8,088 nucleotides of DNA from Paraprevotella sp. (GCA_017630975.1 JAGBUF010000323.1:1-8088), one strand, 5' to 3'; positions 1 through 7,566 are shown, counted from the stretch's first letter. Numbers and translations: made by a program. Notes: a model not told the origin generated them from the sequence alone.

Positions 1-1
1 C

Positions 2-331
2 GACGAGTACTTCCTACGCATTGCCAAACTGCTGGAGAAGAACACCAAACAGACCATGAACTACGATGGTTCTCTTGGTTATCCATTAAGAGGTTTGCAA
101 CGTGAAGCCATCCGCCTTGTCACCCACCGTGGCGATGGTGTCAACCTTTGGTTACCTTGGTGCACTGCCAGTGCCCTCGACCCGTTGTTCCGCATGGAAG
201 ATGCTTATGGTGCCATCGGCATAGACAACATAGTTGGCAGAAATTCTAAACGTAGTTTCAAAAAGCTTGACGAAAGTAAATATGTCAAGCAACTCGGGCT
301 TGTAAGACTACCTGAAGGAAAAACATATTAG
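2..331 (+). CDS. C-terminal fragment of an unidentified protein (5' end outside window)
   Basis: An open frame runs from the left edge (reading from base 2) to a TAG stop at 329-331, giving the last 109 residues of a longer protein. An internal ATG at 56 exists, but the frame is open upstream of it and begins with a helix-like stretch (DEYFLRIAKLLEKNTKQ), so a start there is unlikely. The fragment is soluble in character, with no membrane segment, signal peptide or repeat; recognisable local features are a Trp/Cys patch (NLWLPWCTAS) and a basic stretch near the end (GRNSKRSFKKLDESK). I do not recognise the family and assign no function. It is convergent with the GH2 gene, so it is probably not functionally linked to it. 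Its stop codon overlaps the first base of a strong hairpin, which probably ends its transcript. Confidence is in the reading frame being a real gene, not in any function. Confidence 0.75.
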   Translation, partial: DEYFLRIAKLLEKNTKQTMNYDGSLGYPLRGLQREAIRLVTHRGDGVNLWLPWCTASALDPLFRMEDAYGAIGIDNIVGRNSKRSFKKLDESKYVKQLGLVRLPEGKTY

Positions 332-377
332 ATAAAGAAGAAGGTTGCTACTACTGATAGCAACCTTCTTCTTTATC
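331..377. terminator. Perfect 20-bp inverted repeat, probable bidirectional terminator
   Basis: The arms 331-350 (gataaagaagaaggttgcta) and 358-377 are exact reverse complements, with a 7-base loop (ctactga) between them. The repeat lies between the ends of two convergent genes: the + strand fragment stops at 331 and the minus-strand GH2 gene stops at 409. The purine-rich left arm and pyrimidine-rich right arm mean that an RNA from either strand has a hairpin whose 3' arm ends in a U/C-rich stretch (cttcttcttt). A long separate U-tract is missing, so it is not a textbook intrinsic terminator, but the position and symmetry fit a shared terminator. A role in 3'-end protection of mRNA is also possible. 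Confidence 0.8.
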
Positions 378-408
378 ATTTGATTCACAAAAGATTCTTC
401 TGTTTCAA

Positions 409-2838
409 TCACTTTACTTTGATTTCCACTCTACAACTCTTCAACCATGATGAAGAGAAAATGACAGTTGCGTCACCGGGTTCTCCTGTAGCTTGTACAT
501 AAGCAATCATACGGCCATTGTTCACACGCTTGCTTCTGGCTTTGTTGTCTGTCATATCGCTATTGCTGCCGGACTCCAATCCCAACAGACGAATAGGACC
601 TCGTGTCATACATGTAATTTGATCGTCGGAAAGATAAACCGGTAACCCCTTCTCGTCCACAATCTGCAATTCAATTTGTGAAACACCTCTATCCTTAGAT
701 ATTTCGGTCACGTCTGCTTGCGCTGCAATAGCAGCCGGTCTGCCGGTGGTCTTCAATGAATATTCTGCCACCACTTCTTTCTTCTCGTTCAATCCCTCTA
801 CGGTCAATGTACCTTCTTCGTATGGGATGACCCATGAAGCAGAATAAGTATCACTGTTGTAAGGCTTTTCCTCACCAACCACCTTACCATTCAGCACCAA
901 GCGTGCATAAGGTGTATTGAAACAAGCCATCGCCATGATGTCTGCTCCATTGACATAGTTCCACATCGGTCTTGGTCCGGGACGGAAACCACTCCGTCTA
1001 CCTTTTGGCGCAATGGCTGTACCCACATATACAGCAGGTTTTTCGCTCCACATCACCTTACGCAGATAACCTTCCGGCTTCAGGAACCCTGCAAAGTCAA
1101 TCATACCCGTATTCAATCCTCTGGATGGATAACGTCCTGACTCACCCAGATAATCCAATCCTGTCCAGATGAATTGTGCAAAAATATATTTGGTGTCACG
1201 CACCACCTTCCACTCATTGATACCACGACCGGTCTCACTTCCATAAATCACACGATTGGGATAAGTCTTGTGGTCGAGTTCGTATCTGTTCTCTGTATAA
1301 TTGTAACCGCAGATATCTACATTGAAAGGATAATCGGTGTGATTACTCATGATGACACCCGCTAAAGCCGCTGTTACAGGACGTGACAGATCGTAGGTTT
1401 TCACCACTTTGGCTAATTTGGCAGAGATTTCACTCAGTCGTTCTGCTTGCGGTGCATCCTTCAAATATCCTCCATGCACAGGCTGATTGATGGTACCTGT
1501 TTCAAGGACCGGATGTGAATAAGGATCGTTAGGATAATCTACTTCGTTACCGATGCTCCACATGATGATAGACGGGTGATTACGGTCACGCAAGATGACG
1601 TCGCGTAAGTCACGCTCACACCACACGTTGAAGAAATCTGCACTACCATCGTAATTGGGTTTACCAACATTCCAACCTTCCACCCACTTACGTTTTGGGA
1701 ACTCCCATTCATCAAAAGCCTCATCCATCACAACAAATCCCATTTCGTCGCACAATTCATACAAATCCGGAGCTTGTGGGTTATGACTCATTCTGATGGC
1801 ATTACATCCCATCTCCTGCAAGCGTTCCAAACGACGTTTCCACACTTCACGAGGCACAGCTGCTCCTAAACAGCCGGCATCATGATGGATGCAGACACCC
1901 TTCAATTTGGTATTCTCACCGTTCAAGAAGAAACCTTCATTGGCATCATATCGTAAGGTGCGCACTCCAGTACATATTTCATTACTTTCGGTTTGGTTGC
2001 CATCCACATAAAGCGTTGTGCGCAAGGTATACAACTGCGGATTCTTGATGCTCCACATCTTCGGATTTCTGACCGGCATCACTTGTTTTACCACCAACGA
2101 ATCGTTCGCCACCAGAGCCACGCTTTTCTTACTTTTGGCTACCACCTTTCCAGAGGCTTTTTCACTCAACACCAACTCCACTTGTGCCTTAACCTTTTTA
2201 TCCTGCTCATTGCGTAAGGTAGTCTGTACCACGAAATCCGCTTTTTTGGCAGATACATTTTCGGTAATGCAATATGTTCCCCACAAATCCACATGGGTGG
2301 GTTCAGCAAACACCAAATATACATCGCGATAGATACCTGAACCGGTATACCAACGAGAATCATTATATCGGGTATGATCCACCTCTACACGTAGGTCATT
2401 CTCTTCATTGCCATATTTTAGATAAGGGGTGAGGTCGTACATGAAAGAAACATATCCATTAGGACGCTCGCCTAACAAATGACCATTGAGGTACACCTTA
2501 CTACGGTTGTACACGCCCTCGAAATAAATGAATACTTTTTGCCCTTTCTTACTGTTCGGAATGGTAAATGACTTGGCATACCATCCCAACCCGCCGGGCA
2601 GATAACCGGTTGCACTGGCAAAGGTATAGCTGTATTTCCCCTCCACACTCCAATCATGTGGCAAAGTGACCTTTTGCCATTTCTCTGTTTTATCACCCAA
2701 TTGGATTACTGCGTCTTTCTGCAGACGGAACTTCCAATCATCAACAAACAATTTTGCATCTCCAAACAACGGACGCGCAAAAATGGACAGCCCGCAAAAC
2801 AGGCTCAAAAAAACGGAAAGAATAAATTTCTTCATCAT
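409..2838 (-). CDS. Secreted glycoside hydrolase family 2 protein, beta-galactosidase type
   Basis: Predicted exported glycosidase of 809 residues that removes a terminal beta-linked sugar by the retaining mechanism of GH2. An N-terminal signal peptide is visible (KK, then a hydrophobic stretch to about residue 20, with likely cleavage after IFA at 21); there is no proper lipobox, so it is probably periplasmic and not a lipoprotein. In order: jelly-roll sugar-binding domain (about 30-180, with GWYAKSFTIP and SRWYTGSGIYRDVYL), Ig-like domain (about 185-292), TIM barrel (about 298-600), DUF4982-like domain (about 625-690) and a C-terminal Ig-like domain (about 705-805). The acid/base is Glu432 in MWSIGNE and the nucleophile is Glu535 in YGSETG; both are intact. 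Substrate cannot be fixed: beta-galactosidase is the usual annotation, but related enzymes act on other beta-glycosides. Two ATGs are adjacent at 2838 and 2835; either may start. It lies 73 bp after the symporter gene and ends before the bidirectional hairpin. There are no SusC/SusD neighbours. Confidence 0.93.
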   Translation of the reverse strand: MMKKFILSVFLSLFCGLSIFARPLFGDAKLFVDDWKFRLQKDAVIQLGDKTEKWQKVTLPHDWSVEGKYSYTFASATGYLPGGLGWYAKSFTIPNSKKGQKVFIYFEGVYNRSKVYLNGHLLGERPNGYVSFMYDLTPYLKYGNEENDLRVEVDHTRYNDSRWYTGSGIYRDVYLVFAEPTHVDLWGTYCITENVSAKKADFVVQTTLRNEQDKKVKAQVELVLSEKASGKVVAKSKKSVALVANDSLVVKQVMPVRNPKMWSIKNPQLYTLRTTLYVDGNQTESNEICTGVRTLRYDANEGFFLNGENTKLKGVCIHHDAGCLGAAVPREVWKRRLERLQEMGCNAIRMSHNPQAPDLYELCDEMGFVVMDEAFDEWEFPKRKWVEGWNVGKPNYDGSADFFNVWCERDLRDVILRDRNHPSIIMWSIGNEVDYPNDPYSHPVLETGTINQPVHGGYLKDAPQAERLSEISAKLAKVVKTYDLSRPVTAALAGVIMSNHTDYPFNVDICGYNYTENRYELDHKTYPNRVIYGSETGRGINEWKVVRDTKYIFAQFIWTGLDYLGESGRYPSRGLNTGMIDFAGFLKPEGYLRKVMWSEKPAVYVGTAIAPKGRRSGFRPGPRPMWNYVNGADIMAMACFNTPYARLVLNGKVVGEEKPYNSDTYSASWVIPYEEGTLTVEGLNEKKEVVAEYSLKTTGRPAAIAAQADVTEISKDRGVSQIELQIVDEKGLPVYLSDDQITCMTRGPIRLLGLESGSNSDMTDNKARSKRVNNGRMIAYVQATGEPGDATVIFSSSWLKSCRVEIKVK

Positions 2839-2872
2839 GTATAAATTAAAGATTTTAAGATAGCTTACGCAA

Positions 2873-2903
2873 CAAATTTACGACAAAGAAGGGACATGGC
2901 AAG
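2873..2903 (-). promoter_or_regulatory. Candidate Bacteroides-type promoter for the GH2 gene
   Basis: On the minus strand, a perfect -7 element TAAATTTG (TAnnTTTG; + strand 2873-2880) is preceded by CTTG (+ strand 2900-2903) with a 19-base spacer, which fits the spacing of the primary Bacteroides sigma factor promoter. The -7 box ends 34 bases before the ATG at 2838, leaving a short leader. A second, weaker arrangement (TTTG, 21 bases, TATCTTAA) overlaps it. The element sits in the only sizeable gap between the symporter and the GH2 gene, so the GH2 gene may be expressed on its own as well as by read-through. This is a pattern match only. Confidence 0.45.
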
Positions 2904-2911
2904 CATTCTTT

Positions 2912-4363
2912 CTACTTTTTATTCCTATCCTGACAAAAAGATAGCATATAAAGACCTGCGTAAGTCAGTCCTCCATTCAACAACAAAAGTTCATAACCGA
3001 AATGATAATCCATACGGAGGGCCATTCTTTGCAACAATAACGTCACAAGGGGAGCAGCCAACGCCACCCATGGAATCATTTTTGTTTGGGGCATACGACG
3101 GGTGAATATCCCGAAGGCAAACATCCCCAACAAAGGTCCATAGGTATAGGATGCCAATACATAAATGGCATCAATCACGCTCGTATGATTCAACAGATGT
3201 ATCATGACTATTACCGGGATCATCAATATAGAAAGAAGGAAATGCACTTTCTTCCTGATTTGCTCCTGCCCTTTTTCTCTTTTCTCAATATCCAACAGGT
3301 CGATACAACACGTTGTCGTCAAAGCCGTCAAAGCGGAATCAGCGCTACTGAATGTCGCAGCCATCAATCCGAGAAAAAACAACCAAAACACATCCTGCCC
3401 CAAATACCCCGACTGACAGAGCATCGGCAAAATTTCATCGCTATTCTGCGGCAATGCTATCCCTTCATTTTGGGCAAAAGCAATCATCAACACCCCAACT
3501 GACAAGAACAACCAGTTGAGAGGGAGAAAGAAAAATCCGTAGCTACACATATCTTTCTGGGCATCACGCACACTCTTACATGTCAGATTCTTTTGCATCG
3601 CATCCTGATCCAATCCCGTCATGACGACAACTATAAAAATGCCGCTCAACACCTGTTTGAGAAAATGCTGGGGGGAAGTCCAATTTTCCCATTCCCACCA
3701 TCTGCCATACTCATGGTTCGTGATATAGTCCACTGCCTCCGACACAGTAAAACCATTCAATTGACAAAGACGATAGGCGATCAACAACAACGCACTCAGC
3801 AGACACAAAGTCTGCCATGCATCAGTCCAAACCAAGGATTTAACTCCTCCTCTTGCGGTATAGCCCCAGATCAAAAGCACCACTCCTGTGACAACCAGTG
3901 CAAAGGGAATCCCTGTGCCGTCAAAAAGTAAACGGTGCAATATCAGGCATATCAGATAAAGCCGTACTGACATACCCAATAATTTGGATAAGAAAAAGAA
4001 AGCGGCACCCGTCCGATAAGCAGATGGTCCGAAACGAATATTCAGATAGGTATAAATGGAGGTTAGGTTCCACTTGTAATAGATAGGTAACAGGACAAAA
4101 GCCACAACAAGATAGCCAAAGAAAAAACCTACGCACAACTGCATATAGGTCATATCCTGTGTCAGCACAAGCCCCGGAACCGACACCAAACTGACTCCGG
4201 AGATGGAAGCACCGAGCATTCCGAATGCCACCACCCACCAGGGTGACCGTCTGTGTGCACGAAAAAATGCATCGTTATTCCCCTTGCCTCCCGCCCATCG
4301 CGAGATGACATACAATAGCACGAAATAAATCGCTATTGCTGCCGGAACATACAATGCATTCAT
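2912..4363 (-). CDS. Sodium:solute symporter (SSS family, TC 2.A.21)
   Basis: Integral inner-membrane protein of 483 residues, very hydrophobic throughout with about 13 predicted transmembrane segments, the usual size and topology for Na+-coupled symporters of the SSS family (LeuT-type fold). The family's Na2 sodium site is recognisable: the small-residue break in TM1 (GMLGASISG, about 48-56) and the AATFSSADSAL motif (about 335-345), whose paired serines 339-340 match the sodium-coordinating serines of vSGLT. A conserved loop motif LDQDAMQKNLTCK is at about 251-263. The N-terminus is short and starts directly in TM1, supporting this start. The ATG lies 3 bp after the stop of the PurF-like gene, so the two are almost certainly co-transcribed. 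Substrate is unknown: SSS members carry sugars, amino acids, nucleosides, vitamins or organic acids. The neighbours suggest either a sugar released by the GH2 enzyme or a metabolite tied to the PurF-like enzyme; neither is shown. Confidence 0.92.
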   Translation of the reverse strand: MNALYVPAAIAIYFVLLYVISRWAGGKGNNDAFFRAHRRSPWWVVAFGMLGASISGVSLVSVPGLVLTQDMTYMQLCVGFFFGYLVVAFVLLPIYYKWNLTSIYTYLNIRFGPSAYRTGAAFFFLSKLLGMSVRLYLICLILHRLLFDGTGIPFALVVTGVVLLIWGYTARGGVKSLVWTDAWQTLCLLSALLLIAYRLCQLNGFTVSEAVDYITNHEYGRWWEWENWTSPQHFLKQVLSGIFIVVVMTGLDQDAMQKNLTCKSVRDAQKDMCSYGFFFLPLNWLFLSVGVLMIAFAQNEGIALPQNSDEILPMLCQSGYLGQDVFWLFFLGLMAATFSSADSALTALTTTCCIDLLDIEKREKGQEQIRKKVHFLLSILMIPVIVMIHLLNHTSVIDAIYVLASYTYGPLLGMFAFGIFTRRMPQTKMIPWVALAAPLVTLLLQRMALRMDYHFGYELLLLNGGLTYAGLYMLSFCQDRNKK

Positions 4364-4366
4364 TCT

Positions 4367-5827
4367 TTATCGGACGAAAGGTATCGTCATTTGTTCTTCG
4401 TTGGTATTTTCCTCTTCCATTGTGAAACGGCTGCTACCATCAAAACAATGCGTACATACCTGGCATTTCGGTAAACCAATAGCCTCAATCAAATCTTCAA
4501 GCGTATTGAATTTCAGAGACGAAAGACCGAAATGGTCGGCAATGGCTTGTACCAAACGATTATACTCAGGTGAACCGGTCACCGCATATTTCTCCACATT
4601 CTTAGTGTCGTCATTTTCAAATTGGGTAATGAACTGACGGGTAATCAACTCCTGATCACTCTTGGAGGAGGTAAAGTTCACAAAGGGACAACCATACAAC
4701 AACGGCGGACAGGCAATACGCATGTGCACTTCCTTTGCTCCATAATCATACAACCCCTTGGTGTTATCACGCAATTGCGTACCTCGAACGATGGAGTCGT
4801 CACAGAACAAAACACGCCTGTCTTTCAAAATGTCGCGGTTACCTATCAGTTTCATTTTGGCCACCAACGAACGCATTTCCTGATTCTTCGGTGTGAAACT
4901 GCGAGGCCATGTCGGTGTATATTTGGAAATAGCGGTACGGTAAGGCACACCCTTTCCGGCAGCATACCCCAACGCCATACCTACACCGGAATCAGGGATA
5001 CCACAGGCGCAATCCACTTCTACATCGTCATTCTCACCCACTTTCTTACCACAAGTAAAACGCACCTTTTCCACGTTAATGCCTTCATAACAAGAAGTGG
5101 GGAATCCATAGTAGACCCAAAGGAAAGAACAGATTTGCATGCGCTGATTGGGTTTGCGCAGACATTCCATACGGTCAGCATACAAACGCACAATCTCACC
5201 CGGACCTAAATAATGTTCTATATCATATCCTAAGTTGGGGAAAGCCGTTGTCTCGCTGGTCACAGCATAAGCACCATCCTTCTTGCCCACGACTACCGGA
5301 GTTCTTCCCCATCCATCGCGTGCGGCGATAATGCCATTTTCGGTCAGCAACAACAAAGAACACGAACCTTTTATCTGTTTGAAAACGTTTTCTATACCTT
5401 CAACGAATGTCTTGCCTTGGTTAATCAATACGGCTATCAGTTCGGTCGGATTGATTTTACCGGAGCTGAACTCGGAAAAATGCATACCCTCGTTCAACAA
5501 ACGGGTAGACAATTCTTCTGCATTCGCCACCTTTGCCACCGTAACAATAGCAAAACGTCCCAAATGAGAGTTCATCAAAAGAGGTTGGGCATCGGTATCA
5601 CTAATGATTCCTACTCCGGCGTTTCCTTTGAACTTTCCTAATTCATCTTCGAACTTTGTTCTGAAATAGGTACTGTCCAAACTGTGGATACTGCGCAAGA
5701 ACCCGTGCTCCTCACTATAAGTAGACATACCTCCTCTACGCGTACCCAGATGCGAATTATAATCCGTACCATAAAACAAGTCCGCTACGCATTGTGTCTT
5801 GGAAACGACACCGAAAAAACCTCCCAT
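4367..5827 (-). CDS. PurF-like amidophosphoribosyltransferase homologue with degenerate glutaminase domain
   Basis: A 486-residue class II glutamine amidotransferase/phosphoribosyltransferase fusion of the PurF family. Classical PurF makes 5-phosphoribosylamine from PRPP and glutamine, the first step of purine synthesis. The C-terminal half is convincing: CSFLWVYYGFPTS (233-245), CGIPDSGVGMALGYA (275-289), PTWPRSFTPKNQEMRS (305-320), the PRPP loop VLFCDDSIVRGTQLRD (339-354) and CPPLLYGCPF (373-382). Cys233, Cys380, Cys458 and Cys461 align by eye with the four Fe-S ligands of Bacillus subtilis PurF. The N-terminal Ntn domain keeps its overall pattern (LGTRRGGMSTY, GNAGVGII), but the nucleophile Cys is replaced: the protein starts MGGFFG. 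Other glutamine-site residues also appear lost. A 25-residue acidic tail follows CFDG. Similar MGGFFG proteins are, as I recall, widespread in gut Bacteroidales and Clostridia and occur beside a true PurF, so I give no purF symbol. The start is set by the family-typical N-terminus. It heads a tight operon with the symporter. Confidence 0.88.
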   Translation of the reverse strand: MGGFFGVVSKTQCVADLFYGTDYNSHLGTRRGGMSTYSEEHGFLRSIHSLDSTYFRTKFEDELGKFKGNAGVGIISDTDAQPLLMNSHLGRFAIVTVAKVANAEELSTRLLNEGMHFSEFSSGKINPTELIAVLINQGKTFVEGIENVFKQIKGSCSLLLLTENGIIAARDGWGRTPVVVGKKDGAYAVTSETTAFPNLGYDIEHYLGPGEIVRLYADRMECLRKPNQRMQICSFLWVYYGFPTSCYEGINVEKVRFTCGKKVGENDDVEVDCACGIPDSGVGMALGYAAGKGVPYRTAISKYTPTWPRSFTPKNQEMRSLVAKMKLIGNRDILKDRRVLFCDDSIVRGTQLRDNTKGLYDYGAKEVHMRIACPPLLYGCPFVNFTSSKSDQELITRQFITQFENDDTKNVEKYAVTGSPEYNRLVQAIADHFGLSSLKFNTLEDLIEAIGLPKCQVCTHCFDGSSRFTMEEENTNEEQMTIPFVR

Positions 5828-5852
5828 AACTGTCTTTTTCTGAAATTGTCTA

Positions 5853-5886
5853 CAAAATTATAAAAAAAGGTAAAGCAATACTCAAT
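5853..5886 (-). promoter_or_regulatory. Candidate promoter for the PurF-like/symporter operon
   Basis: On the minus strand, TAATTTTG (+ strand 5853-5860) is a perfect match to the Bacteroides -7 consensus TAnnTTTG and ends 25 bases before the ATG at 5827. The -33 element is weak: ATTG at 5883-5886 (22-base spacer) or ATTG at 5876-5879 (15-base spacer, too short). The region is AT-rich and lies in the gap between the secreted hypothetical protein and the PurF-like gene. No purine riboswitch or PurR-like palindrome is visible in this short leader. Confidence 0.45.
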
Positions 5887-5954
5887 AATTACGAAAAAAT
5901 ATCATCGTTATTCTTCACTTCAATCTTCCTTACATTCCTTGATGAGGTGGACCT

Positions 5955-7562
5955 TTAAGGAGTCGTATATACCGATATAACTCTTTTCGGCCAGTGTGAT
6001 GGCAAAGGCGCTCCTATTTCGAATGTTCCCAATGGCACACCGCTGTAAGTATAATAAGTAATTTTTCCATGGGTGCCCCCTGCTTCACGAATAGATGTCT
6101 GATGCTCCAACATCCGCACATGAAGGTTTACAAGAATGGCATGTGGCAACACCAGATAACCACGACAGGGAGCCACCGTGCTGCCCTCGGCAGCATGGAC
6201 AAATGTATCGCCATTCATATTCAACAAATAAATATCGGTATCGGCTTGAATACTCGTCTTTCCATAATTCACATAAAAACCTTCCGCAGACGCTATATCC
6301 TTCGAAATGGGCGAAAACACATCCACACCACTGGCAGAGAAACAAAGTGTACCACCTCTTTGTTCCACCGGCCGCCATACATAAGCAACATCAGCCTCCC
6401 AACCTTCGGCATCGTTCAGTTCCATCAGTACAACACCATCATCCGACACTTCCTTATACTTCATCCTACGCACATTACAGTCTTCTCCATTCGGTTCATC
6501 CCAAGTTACTTTTTTCACTTCGTAAGGCAACCCGATGGTATAGAACCCTCCATCGCCATCTACATCACGGTACCATACAATAGTACGATCCTGCGGTACG
6601 GAAAAACTATATTTCGGCACTGACACAGTGAGGTCGCTTCCTTGAATATCTGTTACTGCTGTTCCTTGTATCTTAGCTTGTTTGTTACTGATTTCTATTA
6701 CATTTTCCCATTCTTTGGGCAAATGATTCGCCACTCCTTTTCGCACGTAAGTCCATACGAAATGATTGGGAATCACACCATCATACTCTTTGCTCTCATC
6801 GTATGGGGGCAAAAGGATGTGCGTAAAATCCACGCTCTGCGCTGTTGAAAAATCGATGGAATACAGTTCTTCCGCCGTCCAATCACCTTTGAACACCCAG
6901 TCACCGGTTGCTTGTCCTTCGATGGTGGGGGTCATTACCTGTTTGAACAAAAACAACGAATCGGTATAGTCTTTCTTTTCAAAAAGTCGGAAATCCAAAT
7001 TGGATTTATCCAATGCTAAAGAGAACTGCACAGCACCGGTGGAATTATTGATTTTTTCCTTCGTAAGAAAAGGAGACTTGAATTTCGTGGTTCCAATAGC
7101 TTTATACACAAATGCACGACTGAATTTCTTGGGACCGGAGGTGGGCTGTGCTTTCAATTCTGCTTCCGTCATGGTATACAAAGCAGACTTTCCATTGGTG
7201 ACATTCGCTACAGAGTAAGCCAGATAAGCATTAAGTTCCACATCCTTGAAAGTATATGCCGTACCGTCTTTCCCCAATTCAAAAAAAGCAATATCTGCAT
7301 CTGTCACCTGAATCCGCCCTTGTTGGTCAAGATGTATTTTTTTGGCACCACGTTTCTTCACACCTGCGCCTGTATTCATCTGTGTGGTAATGACAAAAAC
7401 TGAATCCGCATCCGTTGCAGAACGACCACCCATCAAATAAAGTGCACCGACTTCCAAATCTTCCTCTGATAGCACTCTTCTAAATGTTTGAGCACATAAT
7501 CCGACACAGAAGAATAGTAATAAAAAGGTTAAAAGACTTCGATAATGCTGCATAACGGACAT
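5955..7562 (-). CDS. Secreted hypothetical protein with Bacteroidetes-type C-terminal domain, probably frameshifted at the 3' end
   Basis: Exported protein of 535 residues with no function I can assign. The N-terminus from the ATG at 7562 is a clear signal peptide (HYR, hydrophobic LLTFLLLFFCVGL, cleavage near CAQ at 23-25). An in-frame ATG at 7610 would add 16 charged residues before it and overlap the upstream gene, so 7562 (or 7553) is preferred. The mature part is acidic, hydrophilic and beta-rich. Residues from about 325 (TIVWYRDVDGDGGFYTIGLPYEV) resemble the 'W/FYTIxLPF' module common in Bacteroidetes surface proteins, and CRGYLVLPHA (466-475) and YTYSGVPLGT (504-513) fit the end of such modules. 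After LGT the expected 'GIYIxxxKKVxIK' ending is missing in this frame but appears one frame over, extending to a TGA at 5920-5922. It starts 4 bp after the DUF6359-like gene, so the two are likely co-transcribed. Confidence 0.82.
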   Translation of the reverse strand: MSVMQHYRSLLTFLLLFFCVGLCAQTFRRVLSEEDLEVGALYLMGGRSATDADSVFVITTQMNTGAGVKKRGAKKIHLDQQGRIQVTDADIAFFELGKDGTAYTFKDVELNAYLAYSVANVTNGKSALYTMTEAELKAQPTSGPKKFSRAFVYKAIGTTKFKSPFLTKEKINNSTGAVQFSLALDKSNLDFRLFEKKDYTDSLFLFKQVMTPTIEGQATGDWVFKGDWTAEELYSIDFSTAQSVDFTHILLPPYDESKEYDGVIPNHFVWTYVRKGVANHLPKEWENVIEISNKQAKIQGTAVTDIQGSDLTVSVPKYSFSVPQDRTIVWYRDVDGDGGFYTIGLPYEVKKVTWDEPNGEDCNVRRMKYKEVSDDGVVLMELNDAEGWEADVAYVWRPVEQRGGTLCFSASGVDVFSPISKDIASAEGFYVNYGKTSIQADTDIYLLNMNGDTFVHAAEGSTVAPCRGYLVLPHAILVNLHVRMLEHQTSIREAGGTHGKITYYTYSGVPLGTFEIGAPLPSHWPKRVISVYTTP

Positions 7563-7566
7563 CTGT

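Noticed and set aside
10..20. Cys15 of the GH2 signal peptide as a lipoprotein cysteine
   Set aside because: The preceding residues LSLF do not fit a lipobox and the cysteine lies in the middle of the hydrophobic core (positions given here are protein residues).
2839..2850. TAATTTAT close to the GH2 start as a -7 promoter element
   Set aside because: It lies almost on the ATG, lacks a correctly spaced -33 element, and the TAAATTTG at 2873-2880 is a much better match.
4622..5209. A 195-codon open frame on the + strand opposite the PurF-like gene
   Set aside because: It lies entirely antisense to a gene with clear family motifs, and its protein has no recognisable domain; it is a shadow of the codon pattern on the other strand.
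5887..5912. AT-rich imperfect inverted repeat (ttacga...tcgtta) as a terminator after the secreted hypothetical gene
   Set aside because: Only about five pairs with a mismatch and little GC, with no U-tract in the right place; too weak to call.
6069..6623. A 184-codon + strand open frame (and an overlapping 162-codon one) opposite the secreted hypothetical gene
   Set aside because: His/Ile-rich, non-domain-like translations typical of antisense frames; the minus-strand gene has a signal peptide and a family-like C-terminus.
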